Made by a program: the position numbers and the translations under genes
Assembly: GCF_039831995.1 (NCBI RefSeq)
Contig: NZ_JBDOIO010000003.1
Location: 620,001 to 684,000 of the forward strand
Origin: Paenibacillus pabuli
Lineage (GTDB): Bacteria > Bacillota > Bacilli > Paenibacillales > Paenibacillaceae
Direction of reading: 5' to 3'
DNA: 64,000 bases
The notes under the pieces: generated by a model
What the model was told of the DNA's origin: nothing
What the model saw: the letters and a program-made list of their open reading frames with translations, nothing else
The model's database searches: none
Shown: one piece after another, positions 53,919 through 62,591 of the stretch
Position numbering within the stretch: position 1 is the first letter of the stretch
Layout: every line of letters begins with the position of its first letter

Positions 53919-55642
53919 GCGAGTTAGCTATTTTGTCAAAAGCAATGATGGGAGAGCGGAAGGACATCTTCCTCTCAATTTTGGGTGGATTTATTGCCGG
54001 TATAGCCGGTGTGGCCCTCTTTTCCGCGAGTGGATATATGATTTCGCAAACGGTATTTGCCCCACCGCTATACACCTTAATTGTACTAACATCACTGGTC
54101 AAATTGCTTGGATTCCTTCGAGCGGCTAGTCGTTACGGAGAACGCTTGTACTCTCACCGAGCGACGTTCTCTATGCTTAGCCGTTTACGCACCTCTTTTT
54201 TTGCCAAGCTGATTCCGTTAACGCCTGGGATTTTGAACAAAAATAGAAGCGGGGATCTGCTTGCGCGTATCGTTGGGGATGTGGAAAGCTTACAACATTA
54301 TTTTTTGCGTGTCGCTTATCCGCCGATCATCGTTGTCATGGTCTTTTTGGCCACTATGCTGTTTACTGCTTCCTTTTCGTTTTGGATCGCGTGCTTGTTT
54401 GTGCTCGGGATGTTGGGAACGGCCTTGGTTGTACCAGGTATTGTACTGCTTGGACAACGGAAAATGCATGGTCGTGTTCGCGAGCAGCGAGCGCTGTTAT
54501 CCACGGAAGTAACAGAGGTGTTATATGGTTTCCGGGATCTAAAAGTTTATGGGCAATTGGCCAAGCGGGAGCAGCAGCTTCAGCAGACTTCCGCTGTGTT
54601 GGCAAGCGAACAGCAACGAGCAGCCGAACATTTGTTGCGTGGACAATCCCTGCATGCATTTGTTACGTTTCTTATTTCCTGGGGGGTGCTGGCCCTTGGA
54701 GCCTATTTGATAATGGATGGGGCTCTTGCTGGGGTATTTTTGGCTATGCTGGTTATGGCCTCGTTAACCGTATTTGAAGAAGCAGCGGCGATGGCCACGT
54801 TACCTGCGTATAAGCAAGATAGTGAGCACGCAGCTAAACGATTGGCGGAAACAATGCCGCCTTCTGCTGTGCAGTCATTGTACTCAAGCTCTACATTGTC
54901 TAATGAACATGCTGTTTCCATGGAGCTATCCGATGTGACGTTTCAATTTGAAGGGGAATGGAGGCCAGCGCTCAAGGACATCTCCCTGAACATTTCACCG
55001 GGTTCTAAGACAGCGATTGTTGGCCCAAGCGGTTCTGGTAAGTCAACCCTGATCGAATTACTGCTCAAACTGCGTGCACCAACGGCTGGCGAAGTGCGGT
55101 TAAACGGTGTTTCGGTGAAAGAGTTGGATGAGCAGAGCGTTTGGGAAACGGCAAATGTAGTGTTGCAGCAAAGCCACTTTTTCCGGGGAACGGTCCGGGA
55201 CAATCTTTTGGTTGATGGAGAAGAACATGCTGACGATACGTTATTAGACATTCTCACTAAAGTGCAGTTGCCGACGATGACATTAACGGATGAAGTGTTT
55301 GAAAAAGGGGAGAACTTATCGGACGGCGAGAAGCAGCGTTTGGCCATGGCTCGCGCCATGCTCCGCAAAGGGCGGTTATGGTTATTGGACGAACCGACGT
55401 CTTCGCTGGATTACGTGACAGAACAACGCGTCATGAAGCATCTGTACGAACAAGCGGATGGAGACACACTTCTTCTAATTTGTCATCGGCTTATCGGTTT
55501 GGAAGAAATGGATCAGATTGTGGTCATTGAGCAAGGTAGTATTGTGGAAATGGGTTCATATACGGAGTTGATGAAGAAGAAAGGATATTTTTATGAAATG
55601 AAGCAAATTGAGCTGCAAATGATTGGAGAAGCTGCAGTGTAA
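53915..55642 (+). CDS. cydC: CydC-type ABC exporter half
   Basis: Second half-transporter, 575 residues. It has a membrane domain (~15-310) and an ATPase with Walker A GPSGSGKST, an altered signature LSDGEKQRLAMARAML (Asp for the second-position Gly), Walker B WLLDEPTSSLD and CHRLIG. The heterodimer with CydD is asymmetric in the family and the changed signature fits that. Start ATG 53915 overlaps the CydD stop, so production is coupled. It is followed 25 bases on by a response regulator. Confidence 0.92.
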   Translation: MSELAILSKAMMGERKDIFLSILGGFIAGIAGVALFSASGYMISQTVFAPPLYTLIVLTSLVKLLGFLRAASRYGERLYSHRATFSMLSRLRTSFFAKLIPLTPGILNKNRSGDLLARIVGDVESLQHYFLRVAYPPIIVVMVFLATMLFTASFSFWIACLFVLGMLGTALVVPGIVLLGQRKMHGRVREQRALLSTEVTEVLYGFRDLKVYGQLAKREQQLQQTSAVLASEQQRAAEHLLRGQSLHAFVTFLISWGVLALGAYLIMDGALAGVFLAMLVMASLTVFEEAAAMATLPAYKQDSEHAAKRLAETMPPSAVQSLYSSSTLSNEHAVSMELSDVTFQFEGEWRPALKDISLNISPGSKTAIVGPSGSGKSTLIELLLKLRAPTAGEVRLNGVSVKELDEQSVWETANVVLQQSHFFRGTVRDNLLVDGEEHADDTLLDILTKVQLPTMTLTDEVFEKGENLSDGEKQRLAMARAMLRKGRLWLLDEPTSSLDYVTEQRVMKHLYEQADGDTLLLICHRLIGLEEMDQIVVIEQGSIVEMGSYTELMKKKGYFYEMKQIELQMIGEAAV

Positions 55643-55667
55643 CGCATCTGAATGGAGGTGGTAAGAC

Positions 55668-56414
55668 ATGACCATTAGGCATAAAAGAATTTTGCTGGTA
55701 GATGACGAAACGCGAGTCCGAATGCTGCTGAAAAAATATCTGGAGAATGAGGGCTTCATTGTAGAAGAGGCCGACAGTGGCGGACAAGCCATTCGGAATT
55801 GCTACATGAACGATGGGGAATACGATCTCATGGTGCTAGATTGGTTATTGCCCGACATGAGTGGCATTGAGATCTGTAAATACGTGAAACACAATCACCT
55901 GGGTATTCCGATTATGATGCTATCCGGGCGCTCGGAAGAAAAGGATCGAATCGAAGGTTTTAAGGCAGGGGTTGATGATTATGTGGTCAAACCCTTCAGT
56001 CCGAGGGAAGTCGTATTGCGTATTCGAAGTATCATGGCTCGCACGCAAGGGACGTATATTTTCGATTTCAATTCGTCCTCAAGTAGCGAAATTCTGATTG
56101 CCGAGATTGTGATTCAACCTTTAGCCCGGCGTGTTCTTGTACAACGCAACGAAGTCCATCTGACGCCGAAAGAATACGATCTGCTCTATTTTTTGATTAC
56201 GCATCAGGAAAAAGCCTTTTCACGTGAGGAATTGCTAAGGGAAGTATGGAAGTCATCCCATCATAAGATTTACGACCATCGAACGGTGGATACCCATATC
56301 AAACGATTAAGGGAGAAGCTGTCTTTCTTTGATTATCCGAAGGGCAGTGAATTTATTCAGACCTTATGGGGATACGGCTACATGTTCCGTAGTCCTGATC
56401 AGGTTCTATCCTAA
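55668..56414 (+). CDS. OmpR/PhoB-family response regulator, orphan
   Basis: A 248-residue regulator. The receiver has Asp12/Asp13, phosphoacceptor Asp58 in VLDWLLPDMSG and the Lys of DDYVVKPFSPRE; the winged helix-turn-helix has HLTPKEYDLLYFL and RTVDTHIKRLREKL. ATG 55668 is behind GGAGGTGG. It lies 25 bases after CydC and probably in the same transcript, yet no histidine kinase gene is nearby. It resembles ResD, the aerobic/anaerobic respiration regulator, so feedback control of the oxidase operon is likely but unproven. Confidence 0.9.
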   Translation: MTIRHKRILLVDDETRVRMLLKKYLENEGFIVEEADSGGQAIRNCYMNDGEYDLMVLDWLLPDMSGIEICKYVKHNHLGIPIMMLSGRSEEKDRIEGFKAGVDDYVVKPFSPREVVLRIRSIMARTQGTYIFDFNSSSSSEILIAEIVIQPLARRVLVQRNEVHLTPKEYDLLYFLITHQEKAFSREELLREVWKSSHHKIYDHRTVDTHIKRLREKLSFFDYPKGSEFIQTLWGYGYMFRSPDQVLS

Positions 56415-56452
56415 ATGATTAAATTAAGTAGGAAACGTGATAGCTAAATAAC

Positions 56453-56495
56453 TCAAAAAGCAGCTGACCATAGTGATCTGATCGGCTGCTTTTGT
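56453..56495 (+). terminator. Terminator of the cyd operon
   Basis: AAAAGCAGC (56456-56464) pairs with GCTGCTTTT (56485-56493) across a 20-base loop with some inner pairing. Confidence 0.75.
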
Positions 56496-57002
56496 TCAAG
56501 TAAAGGGTGAGGTATCAACCCGGAATATTCCAGTAGATCCTTGAAAATCTGCCAGAAATGACCTGAGAGTGGAGTAAGCAAAGGCTAAGGGGCTCCTTCC
56601 CTAGGAAAAACCTTATGCTTCATAGGTTGCCGAGTTGTGTCAGGGTAAGACGTCGTGTCCACTCCTTCGAAATTTTAATAGAGTATATCTATATACCGAT
56701 TTAGGAGGAATGGTAGGTGGCAAATGAAAGTTGCAGTCAGAACTCTATATACTTCAAAACAGACAATTCTATTTTCTGGCGTGGGTACTGTATGAAGAAA
56801 ATAGAGTATTAGACTGGGGCTTGCGAAGCAGCTGGCCCCATCAGATATGTCTTCCTTGATTTTATCATCATGATACAACCAAGTGAGTGGCCCGGTGCAA
56901 TTGCTGGCCTGGCGGCGGCATCACCCGTCCCCGCTCGGATTTATCAGGAAGCACCCAGATACACGAAGCTGCATCCGATAGCTCATTGTTGTTGCACCAA
57001 AA
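56496..57002. other. Gap with possible coding debris
   Basis: No supported gene in about 500 bases. From 56869 one frame is open for about 45 codons (beginning MIQPSEWPGAIAGLAAAS) and the opposite strand reads SCIWVLPDKSERGR; neither resembles a family I know, and no ribosome binding site is present. It may be remnant DNA. Confidence 0.3.
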
Positions 57003-57950
57003 CTATAATAACTGATTGAGCTTGCTTTCAGGCTCTTCACCATTTTCTACACGTTTTATATTCTTTATAAAAAAATCATATCTTTTTTTATGAAATTTCC
57101 GACCATCAGGCATTCCTGCTGTATGGGGAGTAAGTATCACATTACCCAGATTCCGGAGCTCACTGTCAATAGGAAGCGGTTCAGATTCAAACACATCCAG
57201 GCATGCGCCTGAAATATCCCCGTTTTTTAATGCATCAATCAAGTCTCTTTCGTTGACAATCCCGCCGCGGGCTGTATTGATAAAAAGACTGGTATTCTTC
57301 ATTTTCTTGAATGTCGCTTTGTTGATCAGCTGTTTGGTTTGCTGGTTCAAGGGTATATGTACACTGACTATGTCCGATGTGCTTATAAGAGTATCGAAAT
57401 CCGTCATTTTCACAAAACCGTCCGATTGTACATTGGCATTTCTCGTATAAGCCAGCACATTCATCTCAAAAGCCCTGCAAAACGCAGCTACTTTTTTTCC
57501 GATAGCGCCCAAACCGATAATACCGATCGTTTTCTCTTTTAATTCGCTCCCGGTATAGTCCAATTGATGTTCATCCATCTTGTTTTTCATGAAGGTGTCA
57601 AGGAACGGTATGTTTTTATAGTAAGAAAATATCAATGCCATTACGTGTTCGGCCACTGCTTGCGCATTCACTCCTGCAGCATTGGCCGCCCAAATGCCAA
57701 GCTGTGTACAAGCAGAGACATCTACATTATCGAATCCCGCACCTGTCTGTACTAATTTTAATTTTTTTGCGTTAGAAAGCAGGCTGTGATCCACTTTAAT
57801 ATGTTCAGGAATGATTACCTGGCAATCTTCAATATGATGCAGCATTTCTTTTCCGGGCGGGACAACTACAACGTTCCAGTCTTGCGGAAAATACCTTGCA
57901 ATATTTGATTTTGAGGTCTCGCTAAAATAGCCAACTATGAGAATCTTCAT
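57003..57950 (-). CDS. D-isomer-specific 2-hydroxyacid dehydrogenase
   Basis: A 315-residue NAD(P)-dependent oxidoreductase that reduces 2-keto acids to D-2-hydroxy acids (phosphoglycerate/glyoxylate/lactate type). Seen: nucleotide-binding GLGAIGKKVA in the middle; catalytic Arg in NTARGGIVNERD; Glu in FESEPLP; His in LTPHTAGMPDG. The start is ATG 57950 after AAAGGTGG; the longer frame to 58061 adds 37 basic residues unlike the family. The exact substrate is not clear. A cupin regulator of the XRE type is divergent 300 bases away and could control it. Confidence 0.9.
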   Translation of the reverse strand: MKILIVGYFSETSKSNIARYFPQDWNVVVVPPGKEMLHHIEDCQVIIPEHIKVDHSLLSNAKKLKLVQTGAGFDNVDVSACTQLGIWAANAAGVNAQAVAEHVMALIFSYYKNIPFLDTFMKNKMDEHQLDYTGSELKEKTIGIIGLGAIGKKVAAFCRAFEMNVLAYTRNANVQSDGFVKMTDFDTLISTSDIVSVHIPLNQQTKQLINKATFKKMKNTSLFINTARGGIVNERDLIDALKNGDISGACLDVFESEPLPIDSELRNLGNVILTPHTAGMPDGRKFHKKRYDFFIKNIKRVENGEEPESKLNQLL

Positions 57951-58251
57951 TGCTAAACCACCTTTCATAAGCTTTCTCCTATGCCTGAGCCTAACGTAAT
58001 ATATAATATTAAAACAACTTTTGAAGCAATGGAATAGACTTCGCTGTTCTTGGCGTTTCAAGAGCAGTCCGGACGAGGACTCTCCAGTGAAAAAACATTT
58101 GACTCCTCAATTAATAATAATTTTAAAGATAAAGTATAATGTTGTAAAACTCAAGCAGAAGCTAGTGACGGAACAAATACTAATCGTATGGAAAAGAATC
58201 TAGATAAACAATATACTAGCTATAACAGTTTATTGTTGAGGTGAATATTAA
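57951..58251. other. Divergent promoter gap, no gene seen
   Basis: 300 AT-rich bases between the divergent dehydrogenase and XRE-cupin genes. It should contain promoters for both. I see no clear hexamer pair or operator. Confidence 0.4.
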
Positions 58252-58818
58252 ATGGATGAAGTCAATGAATCAAAACAAATGGTATTACAAATGGGCGGTG
58301 CCTTGAAAAAGTACAGAAAAGAAAAAAATATGAGCTTAGACGACTTAGCGGAATTAACGGGCGTAAGCAAACTTACTCTGGGGAATATCGAACGTGGAGA
58401 AACAAATCCAACGTTGGCGATTATATGGAAAATTTCAAAAGGCATATCTTTACCGCTATTGGCTTTGTTCACATCAGAGAAACCTGTTAGTTTGTATCGA
58501 GCAGGCGAGGGACTGCGATTTTCTAATGATCAAAAAAATTGGATCATTGAACCCATTTTTAAAAACGCAAGCAACGATATTGAAATGTGTCGGGCTTACT
58601 TACAGCCAAATAGCTCGTATCACCCCGAAGGTCATCATGTGAATACTACTGAAATTGCGACAGTAATGACTGGCTCCATTGAAATTCAAGTCAATGGAGA
58701 GATTTACACATTGAATCAATATGATACGATCAGTTTTCGTGCAGATTGTCCTCACTCTTATACCAACCATACAGAAAGCGAAACAGTGCTCCATATATCC
58801 TTAAAATATGGTTTCTAA
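58252..58818 (+). CDS. XRE-family regulator with C-terminal cupin
   Basis: A 188-residue regulator: helix-turn-helix at ~15-70 (LKKYRKEKNMSLDDLAELTG, then TLGNIERGETNPTLAIIWKI) and a cupin fold at ~95-185 (HPEGHHVNTTEIATVMTGSI and FRADCPHSYTNHTE) that would bind a small ligand. Proteins of this layout often control transporters or amino-acid and sugar catabolism. GAGGTGAAT precedes ATG 58252. Its own terminator follows, and the next gene is a CynX-type MFS transporter 210 bases on. Confidence 0.9.
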   Translation: MDEVNESKQMVLQMGGALKKYRKEKNMSLDDLAELTGVSKLTLGNIERGETNPTLAIIWKISKGISLPLLALFTSEKPVSLYRAGEGLRFSNDQKNWIIEPIFKNASNDIEMCRAYLQPNSSYHPEGHHVNTTEIATVMTGSIEIQVNGEIYTLNQYDTISFRADCPHSYTNHTESETVLHISLKYGF

Positions 58819-58841
58819 AAGTCGATAATTTCCACTTATTA

Positions 58842-58886
58842 AATACAACTCTGAATTCATGGCGTGAATTCGGAGTTGTATTTTTG
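58842..58886 (+). terminator. Terminator after the XRE-cupin gene
   Basis: AATACAACTCTGAATTC (58842-58858) pairs with GAATTCGGAGTTGTATT (58866-58882) with one G-T pair, then TTT. Confidence 0.9.
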
Positions 58887-59027
58887 TTGTTTAGCTAATA
58901 TTCGGTATATTATAAAATATCTATTGTTAAATAAAATATATTATAATATACTTTTGTTATTCGCGCGGATGGTTATTGTCAAATAGAAACAGATAGTACG
59001 TATGAATACAGGAAGGAGAAAAAAAGA

Positions 59028-60263
59028 ATGCCGAACAAACAAAATAAAAAATTCGTGCCAACCTCTATAGGGCTGATCATTCTCGGCATTATTGTTATTG
59101 CAGCTAATTTACGAACTCCCTTAACCTCAGTTGGTCCTTTAGTGAGTCTTATAAGGGATGACGTTCATATTTCAAATACATTAGCAGGCCTGATCACAAC
59201 GGTACCCTTGCTTGCCTTTGCTTTATTATCGCCTTTAGTACCAAAATTAGGACGACGATATGGGGTTGAGCGTATCATTTTGCTTGCCCTAATCTTTCTG
59301 ACTGTTGGTATTGTAATACGATCTTTATCTGGGGCAGTTAATCTGTTTATTGGGACAGCAGTTCTTGGATTCGCAATTGCCGTTTGTAATGTATTATTGC
59401 CCAGTATAATTAAACGGGATTTCCCAAATAAAATTGGCTCCATGACAGGAGTTTACTCCATTTCAATGAATTTATGTGGAGCAATCGCATCGGGAATCAG
59501 TGTACCGCTAGCCATGAACGCAGGGCTAAAATGGCAGGGAGCATTGGGAATATGGGGGATTCTAAGCTTTGTATCGATCCTCTGTTGGTTACCCCAATTA
59601 AGAAATCAAACGAAACAAAAAGCCATGACGAGTCAACAGATGGTCAGCAACGATGTGAATGTTTGGCGATCCCCGCTTGCCTGGCAAGTAACTTTGTTTA
59701 TGGGTATACAGTCCATGGTTTTCTATGTGTTGATCGCATGGTTGCCTGAAATTTTAAAGCAGCAAGGAATTGAGTCCAACCAATCTGGATGGTACCTCTC
59801 GATCATGCAGTTAGCTATGCTTCCATTTACCTTTGTTGTCCCCGTTATTGCTGGGCGAATGTCTAGCCAACGTTTGTTAGTGGTCATCACAACCATTTTG
59901 CTTTTGACGGGAACGCTAGGACTTCTTTACGGAAGCTCCAATATCATTCTGTTGTGGATCATCATACTCGGAATTGGTGGAGGTTTCGCCTTTAGTTTGG
60001 CCATGATGTTTTTCGGGTTACGTACTGAAAATGCGCACCAAGCAGCGGAACTGTCTGGCATGGCGCAATCAATTGGATATCTTCTTGCCGCAATCGGTCC
60101 TGCGCTTATAGGATATCTGCATGATGTGACAAATAGTTGGAACCTGCCACTTTTCATTCTGCTTGGCGCATCGGTCTTACTCTTTTTAGTCGGTATAGGA
60201 GCAGCAAGCAACCGTTTTGTAGGTAGCCGAAATAGTTACGAACTGCCACGGAAAGGACGATAA
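59028..60263 (+). CDS. MFS transporter, CynX/NimT family
   Basis: A 411-residue transporter with twelve membrane segments. LGIIVIAANLRTPLTSVGPL at the N-terminus is the hallmark of the CynX (cyanate)/NimT (2-nitroimidazole) group, followed by GLITTVPLLAFALLSPLVPK. It is likely an exporter or importer of a small anionic or drug-like compound; the substrate is unknown. ATG 59028 follows AAGGAGG. The universal stress gene starts 3 bases after its stop, so the two are co-transcribed. An XRE-cupin regulator lies just upstream. Confidence 0.9.
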   Translation: MPNKQNKKFVPTSIGLIILGIIVIAANLRTPLTSVGPLVSLIRDDVHISNTLAGLITTVPLLAFALLSPLVPKLGRRYGVERIILLALIFLTVGIVIRSLSGAVNLFIGTAVLGFAIAVCNVLLPSIIKRDFPNKIGSMTGVYSISMNLCGAIASGISVPLAMNAGLKWQGALGIWGILSFVSILCWLPQLRNQTKQKAMTSQQMVSNDVNVWRSPLAWQVTLFMGIQSMVFYVLIAWLPEILKQQGIESNQSGWYLSIMQLAMLPFTFVVPVIAGRMSSQRLLVVITTILLLTGTLGLLYGSSNIILLWIIILGIGGGFAFSLAMMFFGLRTENAHQAAELSGMAQSIGYLLAAIGPALIGYLHDVTNSWNLPLFILLGASVLLFLVGIGAASNRFVGSRNSYELPRKGR

Positions 60264-60265
60264 AT

Positions 60266-60697
60266 ATGTTTGACAAAATTATGGTGGCTATTGATAAAGC
60301 TGAAATAACGAACAAACTCCTTGATGCAACCGTTGAAATAGCCCAAAATAAACAAACTCAAGTTACCTTGGTTAATGTTAGCCAAGATTATGTGTCGAAC
60401 GGCATGACATTTGTACCAGATAATTTTTTGGAAGACATACTGAACGAAATGGAGAAAGCGAGTCTGGAACAGCTGCAACAAGCCAAATCTAAATTAAAGT
60501 CTGCGGGGATTAACCCGGAAACTGTTCATCTTAAGGGAGATCCTGCACATGAAATATTAAATTATGCAAAGGATACCGAGCAGCAACTTATTATTATCGG
60601 AAGCCGTGGGCTAAGGGGCATAAAAGAAATGATGCTTGGAAGTGTCAGCCACAAGGTTTCACAGCTTTCAAATTGCCCAGTCCTCATTGTGCATTAA
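60266..60697 (+). CDS. Universal stress protein (UspA family)
   Basis: A 143-residue soluble protein with FDKIMVAIDKAEI at the start and the ATP-binding motif GSRGLRGIKEMMLGSVS near residues 112-128, then CPVLIV. Usp proteins of this ATP-binding class act in stress survival. The ribosome binding site AAGGACG overlaps the end of the MFS gene, so the two are translationally linked. Confidence 0.92.
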   Translation: MFDKIMVAIDKAEITNKLLDATVEIAQNKQTQVTLVNVSQDYVSNGMTFVPDNFLEDILNEMEKASLEQLQQAKSKLKSAGINPETVHLKGDPAHEILNYAKDTEQQLIIIGSRGLRGIKEMMLGSVSHKVSQLSNCPVLIVH

Positions 60698-60747
60698 CTC
60701 CTTTGGGAACTGCATAGATGATGCATTGTTAGACTAACGGGGAACGT

Positions 60748-60790
60748 ACAGCGGCATTCTAGGATATTGTCCTAGAATGCCGCTGTTTCT
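60748..60790. terminator. Strong terminator after the MFS-Usp operon
   Basis: A 17-base perfect stem, from ACAGCGGCATTCTAGGA at 60748 to TCCTAGAATGCCGCTGT ending at 60786, with a short loop, then TTTCT. Confidence 0.92.
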
Positions 60791-60829
60791 ATATCCCATT
60801 AGCTGTTCAAATGCTGACGCTGAAGATGA

Positions 60830-61030
60830 ATGGAGGGAGGAACGGTGCTCCAAAACGATCAACACCGTCCGGGAAACCCAGACTCGTTTGCGAAATTTGG
60901 TGTCAAAAGCCTTCAAATGGAAAGTTTGCGCTCGCGTGTACAAGAGATAGCTGATGAATTACTTGATCTAGTTCAATTAAAAGGTGAAATGGACTTGGTT
61001 AAAGATTATGCCTACCTTTGCGGATTATAA
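60830..61030 (+). pseudogene. Internal scrap of a cytochrome P450 gene
   Basis: The 66-codon frame resembles the D-helix/E-helix part of bacterial P450s: LQNDQHRPGNPD at the place of the usual Met-Leu-x-x-Asp-Pro-Pro-Glu-His motif, then ESLRSRVQEIADELLDLVQ and GEMDLVKDYAY, after which it stops at 61028-61030. The haem-binding Cys region and the N-terminus are missing. It cannot encode a working enzyme. A ribosome-binding-like GGAGGGAGG at 60832-60840 lies inside the frame. Confidence 0.65.
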
Positions 61031-61112
61031 TCGTTATTTCCCCCCGGAGTAGTCAGTTTCATAGCCGAGTAGATTGAAACGAGATGTTTCATTGCGACTT
61101 ATGCTCGATTCC

Positions 61113-61937
61113 TCACTTCTCGACTTTTTTCTCCGGTGCAGACGGTTGCTCTTTTTTAGCCGTTTCCTGGCTCGTCTCAAAGTTAATCGGCGGTATGCCG
61201 TTTGCTTGCCACACCGTTCCTCTACGCTCGTACTCGAATAACTTCTCGATGACAATCGCAATCTGTGGTCCGACTTCACGCTCAACCAAATACAAGGCCA
61301 CATCAAGTCCGGAAGTAACACCTCCGCCAGTTACCAAACGAGGGCCATCTTCCACGATTCTTGCGTCGACCGGAATTGCACCGAGATCCACTAACGCACC
61401 CATACCTATCTGATTGGTGACTGCATATCTGTCTTTCAACAATCCATCCATAGCCAGCAGCAATGAACCTCCACACACGGTAGCCACCGTAACGTCCTTA
61501 TTATACATAGCTTGTTTCATCATCGTTGTTAATCCCGAATCCTTAGCCTGCCTTAATATGTTGGGAATAGCATCTGCGGTGTTCCCCGCTGGCTTCCCCG
61601 AAGCGCCAGGAACAACAATAATTCCGGAACGATCAGGGTCTAACACATCTTGCGCATCGAGGGCAGGTCCATTCAGCCCGCTCGGCACCGAACGCTTACC
61701 TTCTACAGATACTAATTCTACAGTAACTTTTCCACCAGTGTACATTCCGGCAGCAGCAAATACTTCATATGGCGCTAATGCGTCCAGCAGATCAAACCCA
61801 TCGAATAATACGATTTGTACATGCACGCTTTTACCCTTGGATGGATCTGGATTCTTGTTTGATTCTGCGCTTGCTGCGGTGGATAATAGACATAGAACGA
61901 GCGTTAGCGACGTGAATAAGCTAAGTATTTTTTTCAT
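61113..61937 (-). CDS. Secreted DJ-1/PfpI-family protein
   Basis: About 274 residues. A signal peptide covers ~1-25 (KKILSLF to TAASAES), so unlike most family members it should be exported. The DJ-1/PfpI fold follows: VQIVLFDGFDLLDALAPYEVF at the start, nucleophile-elbow Cys in VATVCGGSLLLAMDG, and VTGGGVTSGLDVALYLVE as in isocyanide-hydratase-like members. The tail is charged (KEQPSAPEKKVEK). ATG 61937 overlaps the stop of the DUF2306 gene (ATGA), so translation is coupled; ATG 61949 is possible. The last gene of a three-gene minus-strand operon with a close paralogue at 62592. Confidence 0.85.
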   Translation of the reverse strand: MKKILSLFTSLTLVLCLLSTAASAESNKNPDPSKGKSVHVQIVLFDGFDLLDALAPYEVFAAAGMYTGGKVTVELVSVEGKRSVPSGLNGPALDAQDVLDPDRSGIIVVPGASGKPAGNTADAIPNILRQAKDSGLTTMMKQAMYNKDVTVATVCGGSLLLAMDGLLKDRYAVTNQIGMGALVDLGAIPVDARIVEDGPRLVTGGGVTSGLDVALYLVEREVGPQIAIVIEKLFEYERRGTVWQANGIPPINFETSQETAKKEQPSAPEKKVEK

Positions 61938-62572
61938 CCTGATACCCATTCCTTTCGATTTGTTCTGATGATGATTTCAGGAATAACTAGTAGTAGCGCA
62001 ATAGAGCCGTAAACGCCGATGGTGTAGCTAGTAGGGTAAACGTACCCGAATCCTTGATGAAAAAGGGAAGTAATGAGATGGATCAACATGTTAGTGAAGC
62101 AAAAGGCGTAACTTCGAATCATCCAGTTGCGATGTCGAATAATCCTTTTCCTCTTGATTTGAAGGAGCGCCGTAATGGTGATAACCAGCCAGATCATATT
62201 CAGCAGATTGAATCCCATACTGCTTATTTTGCCGCCTGTCGCGTAGGGGGCCATATATCCGGAAGTTAGCACAACCAGCAGAACGGATATGATATATACA
62301 TAGCCGTTAATGCGATGCAGCCTGCGGTTTCTTTCAAATATTCGATTCGAAAAGTTAAGCAGTCCCGATGCCATGGTCACACATGCGAATGCAACATGAA
62401 CGTACATGACATTAAGCCAAACCGTGAGATTGAGTTCACGCTTCAGCCCGGTCTTATGGCTTAAAAATCCCGAAGCACCTGGATCGATCCAATAGTTTTT
62501 CACCAAGGCGTGTAGTATTAATAGAATGCTGACACAGGCCAGCAATAGATATAACGATTTTCGTTTCTTCAT
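61934..62572 (-). CDS. DUF2306 membrane protein
   Basis: A 212-residue integral membrane protein with about five to six hydrophobic segments. RRLHRINGYVYIISVLLVV and HRNWMIRSYAFCF are hallmarks of the DUF2306 group, whose conserved His residues (HRINGY, RHRNWM) suggest haem or metal binding. The function is unknown. It lies 20 bases after the first PfpI paralogue and overlaps the second by 4 bases. It is clearly part of the same operon and may help deliver or power a redox step for the secreted PfpI protein; that is inference. Confidence 0.85.
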   Translation of the reverse strand: MKKRKSLYLLLACVSILLILHALVKNYWIDPGASGFLSHKTGLKRELNLTVWLNVMYVHVAFACVTMASGLLNFSNRIFERNRRLHRINGYVYIISVLLVVLTSGYMAPYATGGKISSMGFNLLNMIWLVITITALLQIKRKRIIRHRNWMIRSYAFCFTNMLIHLITSLFHQGFGYVYPTSYTIGVYGSIALLLVIPEIIIRTNRKEWVSG

Positions 62573-62591
62573 CCGTTCGCAACTCCCGAAG

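Noticed and set aside
58922..58962. Very AT-rich stretch with TATAAT-like words before the MFS gene
   Set aside because: Several overlapping -10-like words but no -35 at a proper distance; a promoter probably lies here but no particular one can be supported.
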